A DNA stretch of 64,000 nt from positions 1 through 64,000 of the forward strand of contig DASYXT010000122.1 of assembly GCA_035934555.1 (NCBI GenBank), in the 5' to 3' direction. Position 1 is the first letter of the stretch; each line of letters begins with the position of its first letter. This document shows positions 23,380-31,313 of the stretch, in pieces. A program made the translations under genes and the position numbers. Source of the DNA: DASYXT01 sp035934555. Lineage in GTDB: Bacteria; Verrucomicrobiota; Verrucomicrobiia; Limisphaerales; UBA8199. The notes under the pieces are model-generated. The model did no database searches and was not told the DNA's origin. It was given only the letters and a program-made list of their open reading frames with translations.

Positions 23380-23820
23380 ATGCAGCTTCCGGACTTTATC
23401 CGACGCATGGTTAGCTTCGCCGACAAGGCGGAAGCGAATCTCACCGCTGAAACCGAACTCAAGACTGCCAAAGCGCGAGTGACCGAGCTCGAGGGCCAGG
23501 CGGCGAAGGATAAAACCACCATCACGACCCATGAAGCCACAATCCAGGATCTGCATGGGAAGGTAACCGCTAAAGACGACGAGATTGCCAAGCTGACGAC
23601 CGACCTCGCAGCCGAGAAAAATCGCACCAACAATACGCTCGCCGCCCAAGGGGTTTCCGCCGAGCAGCTCCCCGCCGCCGAAACGGGCAATAGTCCTGGC
23701 GCGGGCAAAGAAAGCGCTTGGGGCATCTACGAACGCCTTGCCGCCAAAGACCCAGTGGCCGCCGGCCAGTTCTACTTCGAAAACGCCGACGCGGTTTTGA
23801 AATCGCGACCTCGCTCCTGA
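23380..23820 (+). CDS. Scaffold-like protein
   Basis: A protein of 146 residues from ATG 23380. Residues about 18-85 form a continuous coiled coil (ELKTAKARVTELEGQAAKDK then DLHGKVTAKDDEIAKLTTDL). A Gly/Pro linker and a C-terminal helix (WGIYERLAAKDPVAAGQFYF) follow. A coiled coil plus a small capsid-binding end, placed between protease and capsid, fits a scaffolding protein. Shorter than most known scaffolds. Confidence 0.75.
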   Translation: MQLPDFIRRMVSFADKAEANLTAETELKTAKARVTELEGQAAKDKTTITTHEATIQDLHGKVTAKDDEIAKLTTDLAAEKNRTNNTLAAQGVSAEQLPAAETGNSPGAGKESAWGIYERLAAKDPVAAGQFYFENADAVLKSRPRS

Positions 23821-23846
23821 TTTACGCGGATCCGAAATTCCAATCC

Positions 23847-24947
23847 ATGAACAAGACTCATAAGCTTCTGATCCTCGCCAGCTTGCTCCTGACAATTGTC
23901 TTTGCCGCTCTCGGCCAGCCCCTGCTCGGGTTTATCAGCTTCCTGGTTGCCAATACCATTCTGGCCTGCCCGGCGCCGCGTTGTTGCGCCAATGCGCTCG
24001 GCACGCTGGCCCCCGCACAGGTCATCGTGATGGAAGCGCTTTCCTTGGTGTTCGCCAAGCGGCCCATCCTGAAGAACATCTCAACCGGGTTCACCGATAA
24101 GGACGGCTCGCCCTACGCTCTCTTCAACCAGGAAGTTTTCACGCGCACGCTGGGGATTCCACCGGTGCAGGCTTTCGGAGCGGCGGTCAATGCCCGTGCT
24201 GATACCGACGTCGGGGTCACGCTGAACCAATACAGCCAGGTCTACTATCAGTTCACCCCGCAGCAATATTCGGCCACTAACCGCGATCTGATTCGCGAAT
24301 CAGCCCAACCGCTTGCGACCGCCATCGCCAATTACATGGTCGACCAGGTCGCCACCTTATGGACCCCCGCAAACTATCCGGCGCGCACCGGTGCGGACGC
24401 CATCGCCAATAATGCGACCCTCACCAAAAGCATCGTTGGCGCTGGCTGGGACTATACGCACCTGCAGAGCGTGCGTGGGATCTTGAACAAGGCCGGCGTT
24501 CCTCTGGCGCTGCCGCGGTTCTACGTCGGCAATTCTGACGTTTATGCCTCCCTTTTGAATGACCAGCGCATCGTAGCGGCGCTCTACAACCAGGCTAATG
24601 GCGAGGCGATTCGCACCGGCAACTTGCCCGAGGTCGGGGGTTTCCGCATCGACGAATATCCGAACCTAACGGCGGTCGCTGGCAATAACCTGGTCGGCGT
24701 CGCCGGCACTCCTGATTCGACGGTTTACGCCGCGCGCGTGGCGAAAGATCCCCGCGAGATGCCCGGGTTCGAAGCAGTCCCCGTCCCTGGCCTCATGAGC
24801 GTCATTACGGAGCCCAAAACGGGCCTTTCCGTGAATATGGACCTGTGGGTCGATATGCTAACCCGCAATGCGAACATCCGGCTTTCCTGGATGTGGGGCG
24901 TTGCGACCGGCAACGTGAATAACCTGCAGTTGGTCACCTCGCAATAG
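23847..24947 (+). CDS. Major capsid protein (putative), with hydrophobic N-terminus
   Basis: A protein of 366 residues from ATG 23847. The body has the style of HK97-fold coats: LNQYSQVYYQFTPQQYSATN and LATAIANYMVDQVATLWTPA (spine-helix like), SVRGILNKAGVPLALPRFYV, DEYPNLTAVAGNNLVGVAGT, and a C-terminal SWMWGVATGNVNNLQLVTSQ. The family is uncertain, possibly P22-coat-like. The first 60 residues contain two hydrophobic stretches (LLILASLLLTIVFAALG and LLGFISFLVANTILACPAP), which is unusual for a capsid. An in-frame ATG at 24030 would remove them and start MEALSLVFAKRPILKNIS. The segment may be a protease-removed leader. Position after scaffold supports the call. Confidence 0.82.
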   Translation: MNKTHKLLILASLLLTIVFAALGQPLLGFISFLVANTILACPAPRCCANALGTLAPAQVIVMEALSLVFAKRPILKNISTGFTDKDGSPYALFNQEVFTRTLGIPPVQAFGAAVNARADTDVGVTLNQYSQVYYQFTPQQYSATNRDLIRESAQPLATAIANYMVDQVATLWTPANYPARTGADAIANNATLTKSIVGAGWDYTHLQSVRGILNKAGVPLALPRFYVGNSDVYASLLNDQRIVAALYNQANGEAIRTGNLPEVGGFRIDEYPNLTAVAGNNLVGVAGTPDSTVYAARVAKDPREMPGFEAVPVPGLMSVITEPKTGLSVNMDLWVDMLTRNANIRLSWMWGVATGNVNNLQLVTSQ

Positions 24948-25306
24948 TGCTGCCGAGCCGTCATATCGTAGTCGCCGACATGCCTGATGGCACCACGGCG
25001 ACCGTTTACCAGGGCCCGAGCGCCGTCGAGGCCGATAAGGCCAAGGAGAAGTGCGTCGAAGAGAGCAAAGCCACTGACGTAGTGGTTTATCACAATCCCA
25101 TTCCGAGCCAGACCCGCCGTCCGCTGGAGGAAAAGCGGTTGGCCGAGGAACGCGCCACAGAAGCCGCACGCGCCCTGGCCTCGGATGCCAATCGCCTTAA
25201 AGCCGAAGCCCAGCAGAAGCGGGAAATGGCAAAGAAACTGACCGCCGAAGCCAAGCGGCTCGAGACCGAAGCGGCCAAACATTTGGACACCGATTCCGAA
25301 AAATGA
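24947..25306 (+). CDS. Coiled-coil head protein of unknown function
   Basis: A protein of 119 residues from GTG 24947, overlapping the last base of the capsid stop; ATG 24980 (MPDGTTATVYQG) is an alternative start. The N-terminal 60 residues are compact, and residues 60-119 form a long charged helix (EKRLAEERATEAARALASDA then AKKLTAEAKRLETEAAKHL). It may be a head completion or decoration protein; no family recognised. The last ATGA leads into the next gene. Confidence 0.6.
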   Translation: MLPSRHIVVADMPDGTTATVYQGPSAVEADKAKEKCVEESKATDVVVYHNPIPSQTRRPLEEKRLAEERATEAARALASDANRLKAEAQQKREMAKKLTAEAKRLETEAAKHLDTDSEK

Positions 25307-25755
25307 TGAAGACCTTTAAATCTCTCTTAGTGGCCGGCGCGCTCTGCGCGGCGGCCTTCAGCTCGCACGCCCAATTCTTCGGAGGCACTTACGGCAGCCA
25401 GACGCTTAGCGCCGTGCCCTCGATCCTGACTCTGAGCATCGCCACCAACGTCAATACGATGATCGGGCCGATAGGCAATGGGCACAGCATCTTCTTCCAA
25501 ATGAGCGCGGCCGGCTCGAACTCGACGACTGCCGCTCTTACCGCCGTCTTCTACAAGAGCCCGGATGGCGTAAACATCGATACGACGGCCGCTGCCACCT
25601 TGCCCCTGACCTTGGCGGGCACAGCGACCGTTATCGGCTCAACGAATCTGGACATCGGTGCCTGCGGTTATATCCAGCTTGGGTATATCACCAATGCTGC
25701 CGGCGTCGGGGTAACGAACCTGACCTTTCGTTACGCCCTCAAACCCGGCTACTGA
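25303..25755 (+). CDS. Signal-peptide-bearing head-region protein
   Basis: A protein of 150 residues from ATG 25303 (a second ATG follows at once). It begins MMKTFKSLLVAGALCAAAFS with cleavage predicted after SHA-QFF. The mature part is beta-rich and Thr/Ala-rich: MIGPIGNGHSIFFQMSAAGS, TAALTAVFYKSPDGVNIDTT, NLDIGACGYIQLGYITNAAG. Its size and style resemble capsid decoration or jellyroll proteins, but an export signal on a virion protein is unexpected. A strong terminator follows. It may be an exported protein rather than a structural one. Confidence 0.65.
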   Translation: MMKTFKSLLVAGALCAAAFSSHAQFFGGTYGSQTLSAVPSILTLSIATNVNTMIGPIGNGHSIFFQMSAAGSNSTTAALTAVFYKSPDGVNIDTTAAATLPLTLAGTATVIGSTNLDIGACGYIQLGYITNAAGVGVTNLTFRYALKPGY

Positions 25756-25785
25756 AGATTTGGGGTTCCGCGTGACCCCCAATAG

Positions 25786-25825
25786 GGGCCCGGCTTCGAT
25801 TCGTTCGGGCCGGGCCCTTATTACT
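25786..25825 (+). terminator. Intrinsic terminator
   Basis: GGGCCCGGC (25786-25794) and GCCGGGCCC (25809-25817) form a perfect 9-bp stem with a 14-nt loop, followed by TTATTACTTTT. It ends the head gene block 30 bp after the stop at 25755 and may set lower expression for the tail genes from 25849. Confidence 0.8.
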
Positions 25826-25848
25826 TTTGACCGTTACGATTATCACTT

Positions 25849-26193
25849 ATGACTCCGGACGTGATAGGCGAGCTCCTGGATGGCATCCTGGACCGGGAAG
25901 CCGACCTGGGCGCAACGCTCGCCTACGCCGGCGCAACGTATCCATGCTGCGGCGGCGACCAGTTAGCCGGCAAGCTGCTGCAAGCCGGCGGGTTCCGGAT
26001 CACCGGCGAGGTTACGATCGTCCTAAGAGTAGCGGTATTCCCCCCCGGGACGTCATCGCCAAGCCAGAAACAGTCGATTGCCTACACCAGCACGCCAGGT
26101 GCAGCGGCACAAACGCTCCGTATAAATACGGTCAATACCCTGTGGAATACGTTGCTGGTGCTGGATTGCCACGACCCCAACCAGGCCGCATGA
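25849..26193 (+). CDS. Head-tail connector-like protein (putative)
   Basis: A protein of 114 residues from ATG 25849. It is small and mixed alpha/beta (ELLDGILDREADLGATLAYA then GGFRITGEVTIVLRVAVFPP), and the next gene starts within its stop (ATGA). Location between capsid block and the gp10/Z-like gene suggests a head-tail attachment role like lambda gpFII. The family is not recognised from sequence. Confidence 0.6.
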   Translation: MTPDVIGELLDGILDREADLGATLAYAGATYPCCGGDQLAGKLLQAGGFRITGEVTIVLRVAVFPPGTSSPSQKQSIAYTSTPGAAAQTLRINTVNTLWNTLLVLDCHDPNQAA

Positions 26194-26927
26194 ACTCGGC
26201 TTCATTCAGGATTAATTTTGGCGAGTTTGACCGGGCGCTCTCACAGTACATGAGCGTCACGACGCATACCCTGCCGGAGGTGCTCAACAAGAAGGCTTTG
26301 TTTATCTGCCGCCGCGCGCTGCGCGAAACGCCCAAGGCTGACTCGATGGCCATTAAGCAGCAATTGGGAGTGGTGGCGCTCAAGATCACGGGACAAAACG
26401 TGAGCTTCAGCAAATCAGGCGTACGCCGGGGCAAGTTCCTCACCGAAAAAGTTTACGCCCCGTCTTCTCAGCGGGCCAGCATCAGCCTGGCCGAGGCAAT
26501 CATTCGAGCGCGGGCTTATCGGGCAGGAAAAAGCCAGCCGACCAAGTCGGAAATGCCCGAGCTTATAGAATCGCTGGTCGCCTCGAGGATGCGTTCAACG
26601 GCCTTCCTCAAGAGCGGCTGGATCCCGGCGATTCGCACATTGAGCGGGGCCCTTGGAAACCATGGTTCCGCTTCCGCTGGCGGGGCTAAGATGTCAGGCC
26701 AGCCCAAGGGGCGCGCGATCCCGGCGCGGGCAGGCCTCAAATGCACGGCCCTTATTGAGAACTCGGTACGTGCGGAAGGCAAACGGGCCAACGATAGCCT
26801 GGTCCGGTTCGGCGGCCGGGCCCTCCAGGAAGCGGTAAATGCCGAGGAACAAAGCATGCAAGCCGAGGTCTTTCGGCGCCAGGCCGAGGCCGCCAAAGCA
26901 GTCGGCATCAAAGTGATTACCGGATGA
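26190..26927 (+). CDS. Minor tail / gp10-type protein (putative)
   Basis: A protein of 245 residues from ATG 26190. It contains the helical start SFRINFGEFDRALSQYMSVT and KALFICRRALRETPKADSMA, the pattern of Z-like or HK97 gp10-like tail completion proteins that begin with an arginine-rich fold. The C-terminus is a long helix (EAVNAEEQSMQAEVFRRQAE). Coupled to both neighbours by ATGA overlaps. The longer upstream frame would overlap the previous gene and is rejected. Confidence 0.62.
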   Translation: MNSASFRINFGEFDRALSQYMSVTTHTLPEVLNKKALFICRRALRETPKADSMAIKQQLGVVALKITGQNVSFSKSGVRRGKFLTEKVYAPSSQRASISLAEAIIRARAYRAGKSQPTKSEMPELIESLVASRMRSTAFLKSGWIPAIRTLSGALGNHGSASAGGAKMSGQPKGRAIPARAGLKCTALIENSVRAEGKRANDSLVRFGGRALQEAVNAEEQSMQAEVFRRQAEAAKAVGIKVITG

Positions 26928-27379
26928 GCGTTCAATTGATCGATGCAGTCGAGCTGGCCTTCGTGAGCCTGATACAGGCAGCGGTCGGCACGCAGGCCAA
27001 TGGTTATCCGGGAAAATCTTCCGGTACCAAGGCGCTGCCCTGTTTCATTGCTGCCGCCGATGGCAGCTCTCTCGAAGAGGATCCGCCCAGGAGCGGCAAT
27101 TACTGGGTCGATGTGGAAGTCAGCGTCAAAGCCATCGCGGCGACCGAACCCGGCGCCGGCGACCCGGTTCTGGCCGATTATGCCCTGGCGCAGACGGTCT
27201 TCAATACGCTGCAGGTGTCGAATCTGGACGTATTGCTCAATAGCCAGGGCCAATTGCTGACGGTCATGCCGAACGGCTTTTTCTTTGGAACGCCGCGCCA
27301 GCTCCAGGACGAAGAGGGGGCCTGGGTCGACATCCTCGCGATCAAACTCTACTGCTGCAATTCAATCCTGGCCGCCTGA
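26924..27379 (+). CDS. Tail terminator-like protein (putative)
   Basis: A protein of 151 residues, ATGA-coupled. It has an alpha/beta composition: VELAFVSLIQAAVGTQANGY, CFIAAADGSSLEEDPPRSGN, WVDVEVSVKAIAATEP, then LADYALAQTVFNTLQVSNLD. The order and size fit a tail terminator (lambda gpU position), which stops tail tube growth and joins the head. Assigned mainly from synteny. Confidence 0.58.
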   Translation: MSVQLIDAVELAFVSLIQAAVGTQANGYPGKSSGTKALPCFIAAADGSSLEEDPPRSGNYWVDVEVSVKAIAATEPGAGDPVLADYALAQTVFNTLQVSNLDVLLNSQGQLLTVMPNGFFFGTPRQLQDEEGAWVDILAIKLYCCNSILAA

Positions 27380-27405
27380 CCTGTTGACGGAACGCCATTC
27401 TCGAT

Positions 27406-27651
27406 ATGGCATTCCAGATCTCCAGCATGGGTCCGCGGGATGGGGTTAAGAAGTACGTCGCGGGCTATTCCATCGAACCCGTGAAGCACGCCGACCAGGC
27501 CCAGGTCGAGATCGTTAAACATTTGATAGCTGCGGAGATCGACTCGCTCCCTGCCGAATTCAACGCGGTTCGAGTTGAGGCCAATTGCGACGCCCACAAG
27601 GGCGGACGGACCGTCCAGCTCCAACTGGTTCCTCTCAAGCTCCACCTCTGA
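27406..27651 (+). CDS. Small tail-region protein, unknown
   Basis: A protein of 81 residues from ATG 27406. It has a basic start MAFQISSMGPRDGVKKYVAG and a helix VEIVKHLIAAEIDSLPAEFN followed by VRVEANCDAHKGGRTVQLQL. No family recognised. Lies between terminator-like and tail-tube-like genes. Confidence 0.55.
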   Translation: MAFQISSMGPRDGVKKYVAGYSIEPVKHADQAQVEIVKHLIAAEIDSLPAEFNAVRVEANCDAHKGGRTVQLQLVPLKLHL

Positions 27652-27658
27652 GTCGCCG

Positions 27659-28111
27659 ATGCTTAATAACGGTATCCCAGTCAATTTCGGTTTCACCGGC
27701 ACGGGCGGCATTACCTGCGCATCGGCCGGCACTCTTTACCTCCAGAACGCGGACGAATCCGTCGAAGCGGACAAGGAAGATATCCGCGGAGGGCTCGGCG
27801 ACATCCTCGCCCGCGTTTGGTTCGATCAACACTTAAAGGCGACGCTGGAATGCATTATCTCGGGCACTGGCATAGCCAACGCAGTCGATAAGACATCTCT
27901 GGTTGGGACTGTTACGGGGGGCGTCACCGGGCCATCGCTCACGCCTGGGACGCTGCTATCCATTACGGCCTGCGCATCGATGCCGGATCTGGTTCTAACG
28001 ACGTGGGAGGTCATGCCGGGCACCTCAATCAAGGGCAGTAACACAACCGCCAAACGCATGACACTGCAGCTCGAGTATCGAGCCGGGATCACCGCGGTTG
28101 CAGCTGCATAA
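27659..28111 (+). CDS. Tail tube-like protein (putative)
   Basis: A protein of 150 residues from ATG 27659, start near the previous stop. It is beta-rich: FGFTGTGGITCASAGTLYLQ, EDIRGGLGDILARVWFDQHL, KATLECIISGTG and MTLQLEYRAGITAVAAA. The length is typical for major tail (tube) proteins, and it precedes the chaperone and tape-measure positions. No catalytic motif. Confidence 0.6.
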   Translation: MLNNGIPVNFGFTGTGGITCASAGTLYLQNADESVEADKEDIRGGLGDILARVWFDQHLKATLECIISGTGIANAVDKTSLVGTVTGGVTGPSLTPGTLLSITACASMPDLVLTTWEVMPGTSIKGSNTTAKRMTLQLEYRAGITAVAAA

Positions 28112-28123
28112 TTTTCCCGCTTC

Positions 28124-28717
28124 ATGGAAGCCGCCTATTTCCAAGCGGCCATCCCGGAGCCCGTTCGGATTTTTGGCCTTCGCCTTCTTCCTCTTTCTCT
28201 CGGAAGATATCGCCTTCTCTGCCGGTTCGGCTGCGCCTTCGTTGCCGATGGGGAAGCATTGGCCACCGCCGGCGATCTCTTGCTCGGAATTCTTATCTGC
28301 TCGATGCGCTGCGCCGAATGGCTGGAATTCGTCGAGAGCCCCGAGTCCGGAGACGAGCTGGCAAAATTGGGCCAACGCATCGAGCTCGAAGTCGCGGCCG
28401 ATCCCTATTTCAACCTGCTCGAAAAATTTGGCCTTTTCAAAAATTACATCGAGGGGGCGTGCCTCCAGCCCAAGTACTGGGAAGAGAAAGAAGACGAAGG
28501 CCCCTCCGGAGCGCACTGGTCCCAATCCCTGGAAGTGACCCTCCGTTCCGAGCTGGGCTATTCCACGGAAGATATCGAGGAAGGGCCACTTTCCAAGGCC
28601 TTGGCAGATTTCTATAAGCATGCGGAGAATCATGGACTCATTCGGCTCATGACCGATGAGGAGATTCGGCAGGTCGAAGAGATCGAGGCCCAAAAGGAGG
28701 TTAAATGCCCGGCCTGA
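28124..28717 (+). CDS. Tail assembly chaperone-like protein (putative)
   Basis: A protein of 197 residues from ATG 28124. It is alpha-helical with a Leu-rich N-terminal half (VRIFGLRLLPLSLGRYRLLC) and a Glu-rich C-terminus (MTDEEIRQVEEIEAQKE). The slot between tail tube and tape measure is where chaperone pairs such as lambda G/GT are encoded, but no slippery frameshift was established here. It ends 13 bp inside the start of the tape measure, whose ribosome binding site AAAGGAGG lies within this gene. Confidence 0.5.
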   Translation: MEAAYFQAAIPEPVRIFGLRLLPLSLGRYRLLCRFGCAFVADGEALATAGDLLLGILICSMRCAEWLEFVESPESGDELAKLGQRIELEVAADPYFNLLEKFGLFKNYIEGACLQPKYWEEKEDEGPSGAHWSQSLEVTLRSELGYSTEDIEEGPLSKALADFYKHAENHGLIRLMTDEEIRQVEEIEAQKEVKCPA

Positions 28718-29964
28718 AATTAATGGCCGAGCTCGGCCTGGATGGCTCCGGTTTTGCCTTGGGCATGAACAAGGCCCGCGGCGTTGCCGAGGGAGTCGCG
28801 GCCGGGATGAAGAACATCATCCTGCAGGCGGTCGGGATAGGCGCCCTTGAACAGGCGATACAGAAAACGGTCGAGACGGCTACCGACCTGGTCAATGAGA
28901 GCAAGCGCCTTGCGATCGCCCCGGAGCAGCTCCAAATCCTTCGCCAGGCGGCCAAGGAGGCCAACGTTGATATGGGCACGCTGGCGGCCACGATGGAGAA
29001 AATCGGCATTGCCCGGCAGCAAGCCCTCATACCAGGAGCCGAAGGCTATGGCCCGCGGCGCGCGTTTATGGCGGCCGGCATCGGCATGGACCAACTCAAT
29101 TCGCTGACCAGCGCGCAATTGCTATTGGGGCCAATGGCTCAAATGGTCAAGAACGCGAGCCCGGACCAGTTCGGGATCATCTTTCGCGAGCTCGGAATTA
29201 AGGGCTTCGGCCAATTGATTCCGTTGCTCAACACCAACTTCGACGAGCTCGGCAATCACATGAAGAAGGTGGGCGCCATCATGGATACCGAAACAGCCGT
29301 CAAGCTGAAGGCCATGGGCGGTGAGATGGGCCTGGTCGGCCAGATAATCGTGTCTCAATTGGGCCCGGCCATCATCAAACTGGTCGAGACGATCTATCAG
29401 ATCCTGCTCAAGATCGGCGGCGGATGGTTTGCCACCGCCGCCTACGGCAAGGGCGGAAGCCCCAACTGGGACAAAATGGGGTGGGCAGAAAAGGGCGGCA
29501 TGCTTCTCGAGTCGATGCTCAATAAGCACGAGGTCGAAGCCGGCCGGATGAGCAAGGAGGAAGCGAAGGTCCGGATGGATGCGCTGGGCGGCTTCGACAC
29601 CGATAAGGCCGAGGCGGCCGCCATGGCTGCCTTGGGTCCATGGGAAGATCGGCTGAAGCAATTCCGGGACATGCTCGACAATTTCAGGGCTGAGGCAGCC
29701 AACCTCAACAATCCTAAATCGGCGGATTTTTCCGAGCCGATCATTCCGCAGAAAATGCCCAAGCAGGCGCTGGAGATGCCGACTGATAATCTGGTGCGAA
29801 TTGGGAATTTCCTCGGGGCCGGCCGGGGTTCAATTGCACGCCTGGCCGAGCGTCGGACCCAACTCCTGCAGCAAATCGAACGTAACACGCGCGCGCGGCA
29901 TGGCAGTGCTTCCTCGGCGCATTCCTACATCGACGCCAACGCGACCTTCATTCCGATCGCTTGA
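28705..29964 (+). CDS. Tape measure-like protein (short)
   Basis: A protein of 419 residues from ATG 28705. It begins MPGLKLMAELGLDGSGFALG MNKA, the small N-terminal motif of tape measures, followed by long Ala/Gln-rich helices (LEQAIQKTVETATDLVNESK). A hydrophobic segment (GLVGQIIVSQLGPAIIKLVE) is also typical. A short tape measure implies a short tail; at about 0.15 nm per residue it would be roughly 60 nm, so the particle is probably a short-tailed siphovirus. This length estimate uses the general rule only. Confidence 0.75.
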   Translation: MPGLKLMAELGLDGSGFALGMNKARGVAEGVAAGMKNIILQAVGIGALEQAIQKTVETATDLVNESKRLAIAPEQLQILRQAAKEANVDMGTLAATMEKIGIARQQALIPGAEGYGPRRAFMAAGIGMDQLNSLTSAQLLLGPMAQMVKNASPDQFGIIFRELGIKGFGQLIPLLNTNFDELGNHMKKVGAIMDTETAVKLKAMGGEMGLVGQIIVSQLGPAIIKLVETIYQILLKIGGGWFATAAYGKGGSPNWDKMGWAEKGGMLLESMLNKHEVEAGRMSKEEAKVRMDALGGFDTDKAEAAAMAALGPWEDRLKQFRDMLDNFRAEAANLNNPKSADFSEPIIPQKMPKQALEMPTDNLVRIGNFLGAGRGSIARLAERRTQLLQQIERNTRARHGSASSAHSYIDANATFIPIA

Positions 29965-29970
29965 ACTTAT

Positions 29971-30759
29971 ATGGCCGGACCAATTACAGGCACAAAAGGA
30001 GCCTACCAGCAGCCCTCGATGTGGGGCCGCAACGAGCAGGGCAATTATACCGTTCAAGAGTTCCACGGTACCAAGCAGGAGATCGCCAACCTGGCTTCTT
30101 TGTTTTCGAACATCGAGGGCCTGGTCTATGAGGTCAAAGAGGGTTACGGCCGGCACTCGCTCAACATTCGAATTCCCTTCAGCGTTAACGGGATTGATCC
30201 GAGGACGGATAAGATCGATAACTGGGAACTCTTCGCCCAGCACGTTGAGAAGGACCTCCTCGAGTCCGCCGTCGAAAACCCTGGCACCGTTGGCACGCTG
30301 ACGAGCCAGCAGATTCAGAAGATAAGGAGCTACCTGTTCGAACCTCCGGACGGGAAAACCATTTCATTTCCCCAAGCTGCAGACTTGAAGCTGGACGGTC
30401 CCGATGATGGTAGCATCGCGCTGAGCATTTACCAATTGATGCAGCAGGGTGTGCGTAATTTTCCAGTGGAGGCGCCGAGTCTGCGCCACACGATAATCAC
30501 GAGCAACCAATACGCCGTGCCGGCGTCGCTGCTCAATGTGCGAAAAGTCATTTCGTCATCGAGCCTGTCGTATCTCGAGCTACTGCCGTCTGCTCTTTTG
30601 TTTAGCATTCCGTTCGAGACCTCGCCTAACCCGGCACTGACCTACGGGTGGTATAAGACCTTCCCGACCGTTCAGCAGCTCGCTCTGCTTAAATGGTCGA
30701 TCACCCTCGAATATCAATACGGCCTCTGGTCGACGCTCCTTTGGGGGCAGGCGCTATGA
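29971..30759 (+). CDS. Distal tail protein, unknown
   Basis: A protein of 262 residues from ATG 29971. The N-terminal half is alpha/beta (YTVQEFHGTKQEIANLASLF then GLVYEVKEGYGRHSLNIRIP). The second half has LRHTIITSNQYAVPASLLNV and the Trp-rich end SITLEYQYGLWSTLLWGQA. It follows the tape measure, the usual place for distal tail/hub proteins. No family recognised. It overlaps the next start at ATG 30756. Confidence 0.6.
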   Translation: MAGPITGTKGAYQQPSMWGRNEQGNYTVQEFHGTKQEIANLASLFSNIEGLVYEVKEGYGRHSLNIRIPFSVNGIDPRTDKIDNWELFAQHVEKDLLESAVENPGTVGTLTSQQIQKIRSYLFEPPDGKTISFPQAADLKLDGPDDGSIALSIYQLMQQGVRNFPVEAPSLRHTIITSNQYAVPASLLNVRKVISSSSLSYLELLPSALLFSIPFETSPNPALTYGWYKTFPTVQQLALLKWSITLEYQYGLWSTLLWGQAL

Positions 30760-31313
30760 AAATCTGTCGCACGTTATGGCCAAAGCCGGTCACGGGAATC
30801 AGTCCTCTGGCCGCTTGGCTCAATACTTCGCGCCGCGCGCAGCAAGGGTCGACGCTGCAGCCAGGTCCAGGCTATCGGCTGAAAGAAACGGCCTCCGGTG
30901 TGCGCTTGGAGATTCTCCCGCAGGCCGGCGGCGGCCGCGGCAGCACGCCTGCCAACGAGTATTACCTCGAATCGGTTCAGGACGATTATCTAACGGTGCA
31001 AGCCTGGGACGGCCATCAAACCAGCGGCCCGGTGCTCTATATTGCCAAACCGCCCAAGCTCCGCACTTCGCTGATAACGGCGATCATCTATGGTGTGGTT
31101 CACCACTATACCTACAGCGCCGGACCGGACCAGTTCAACCTCCTGCGGACAAACACCTGGCCGCAAGGGACCGAAACGGAGCTCGTCACGCCGGCGTGGT
31201 TAATGGGAGACATCATCTATGCCATCCCGGCTAACACGAGCATCAAAGACGCCGGCGGAAATCCAATCAGTCTGCTGATGGTGGGAGAGGCGCGCCAATG
31301 GGCCTCACTGTAA
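30756..31313 (+). CDS. Tail/baseplate protein, unknown
   Basis: A protein of 185 residues from ATG 30756 (ATGA overlap); a longer upstream frame is rejected. It has a Gly-rich middle (LEILPQAGGGRGSTPANEYY) and beta-strand-rich segments (DDYLTVQAWDGHQTSGPVLY, IIYGVVHHYTYSAGPDQFN). The 3' end overlaps the following gene. Probably a small virion component; no family recognised. Confidence 0.6.
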   Translation: MKICRTLWPKPVTGISPLAAWLNTSRRAQQGSTLQPGPGYRLKETASGVRLEILPQAGGGRGSTPANEYYLESVQDDYLTVQAWDGHQTSGPVLYIAKPPKLRTSLITAIIYGVVHHYTYSAGPDQFNLLRTNTWPQGTETELVTPAWLMGDIIYAIPANTSIKDAGGNPISLLMVGEARQWASL

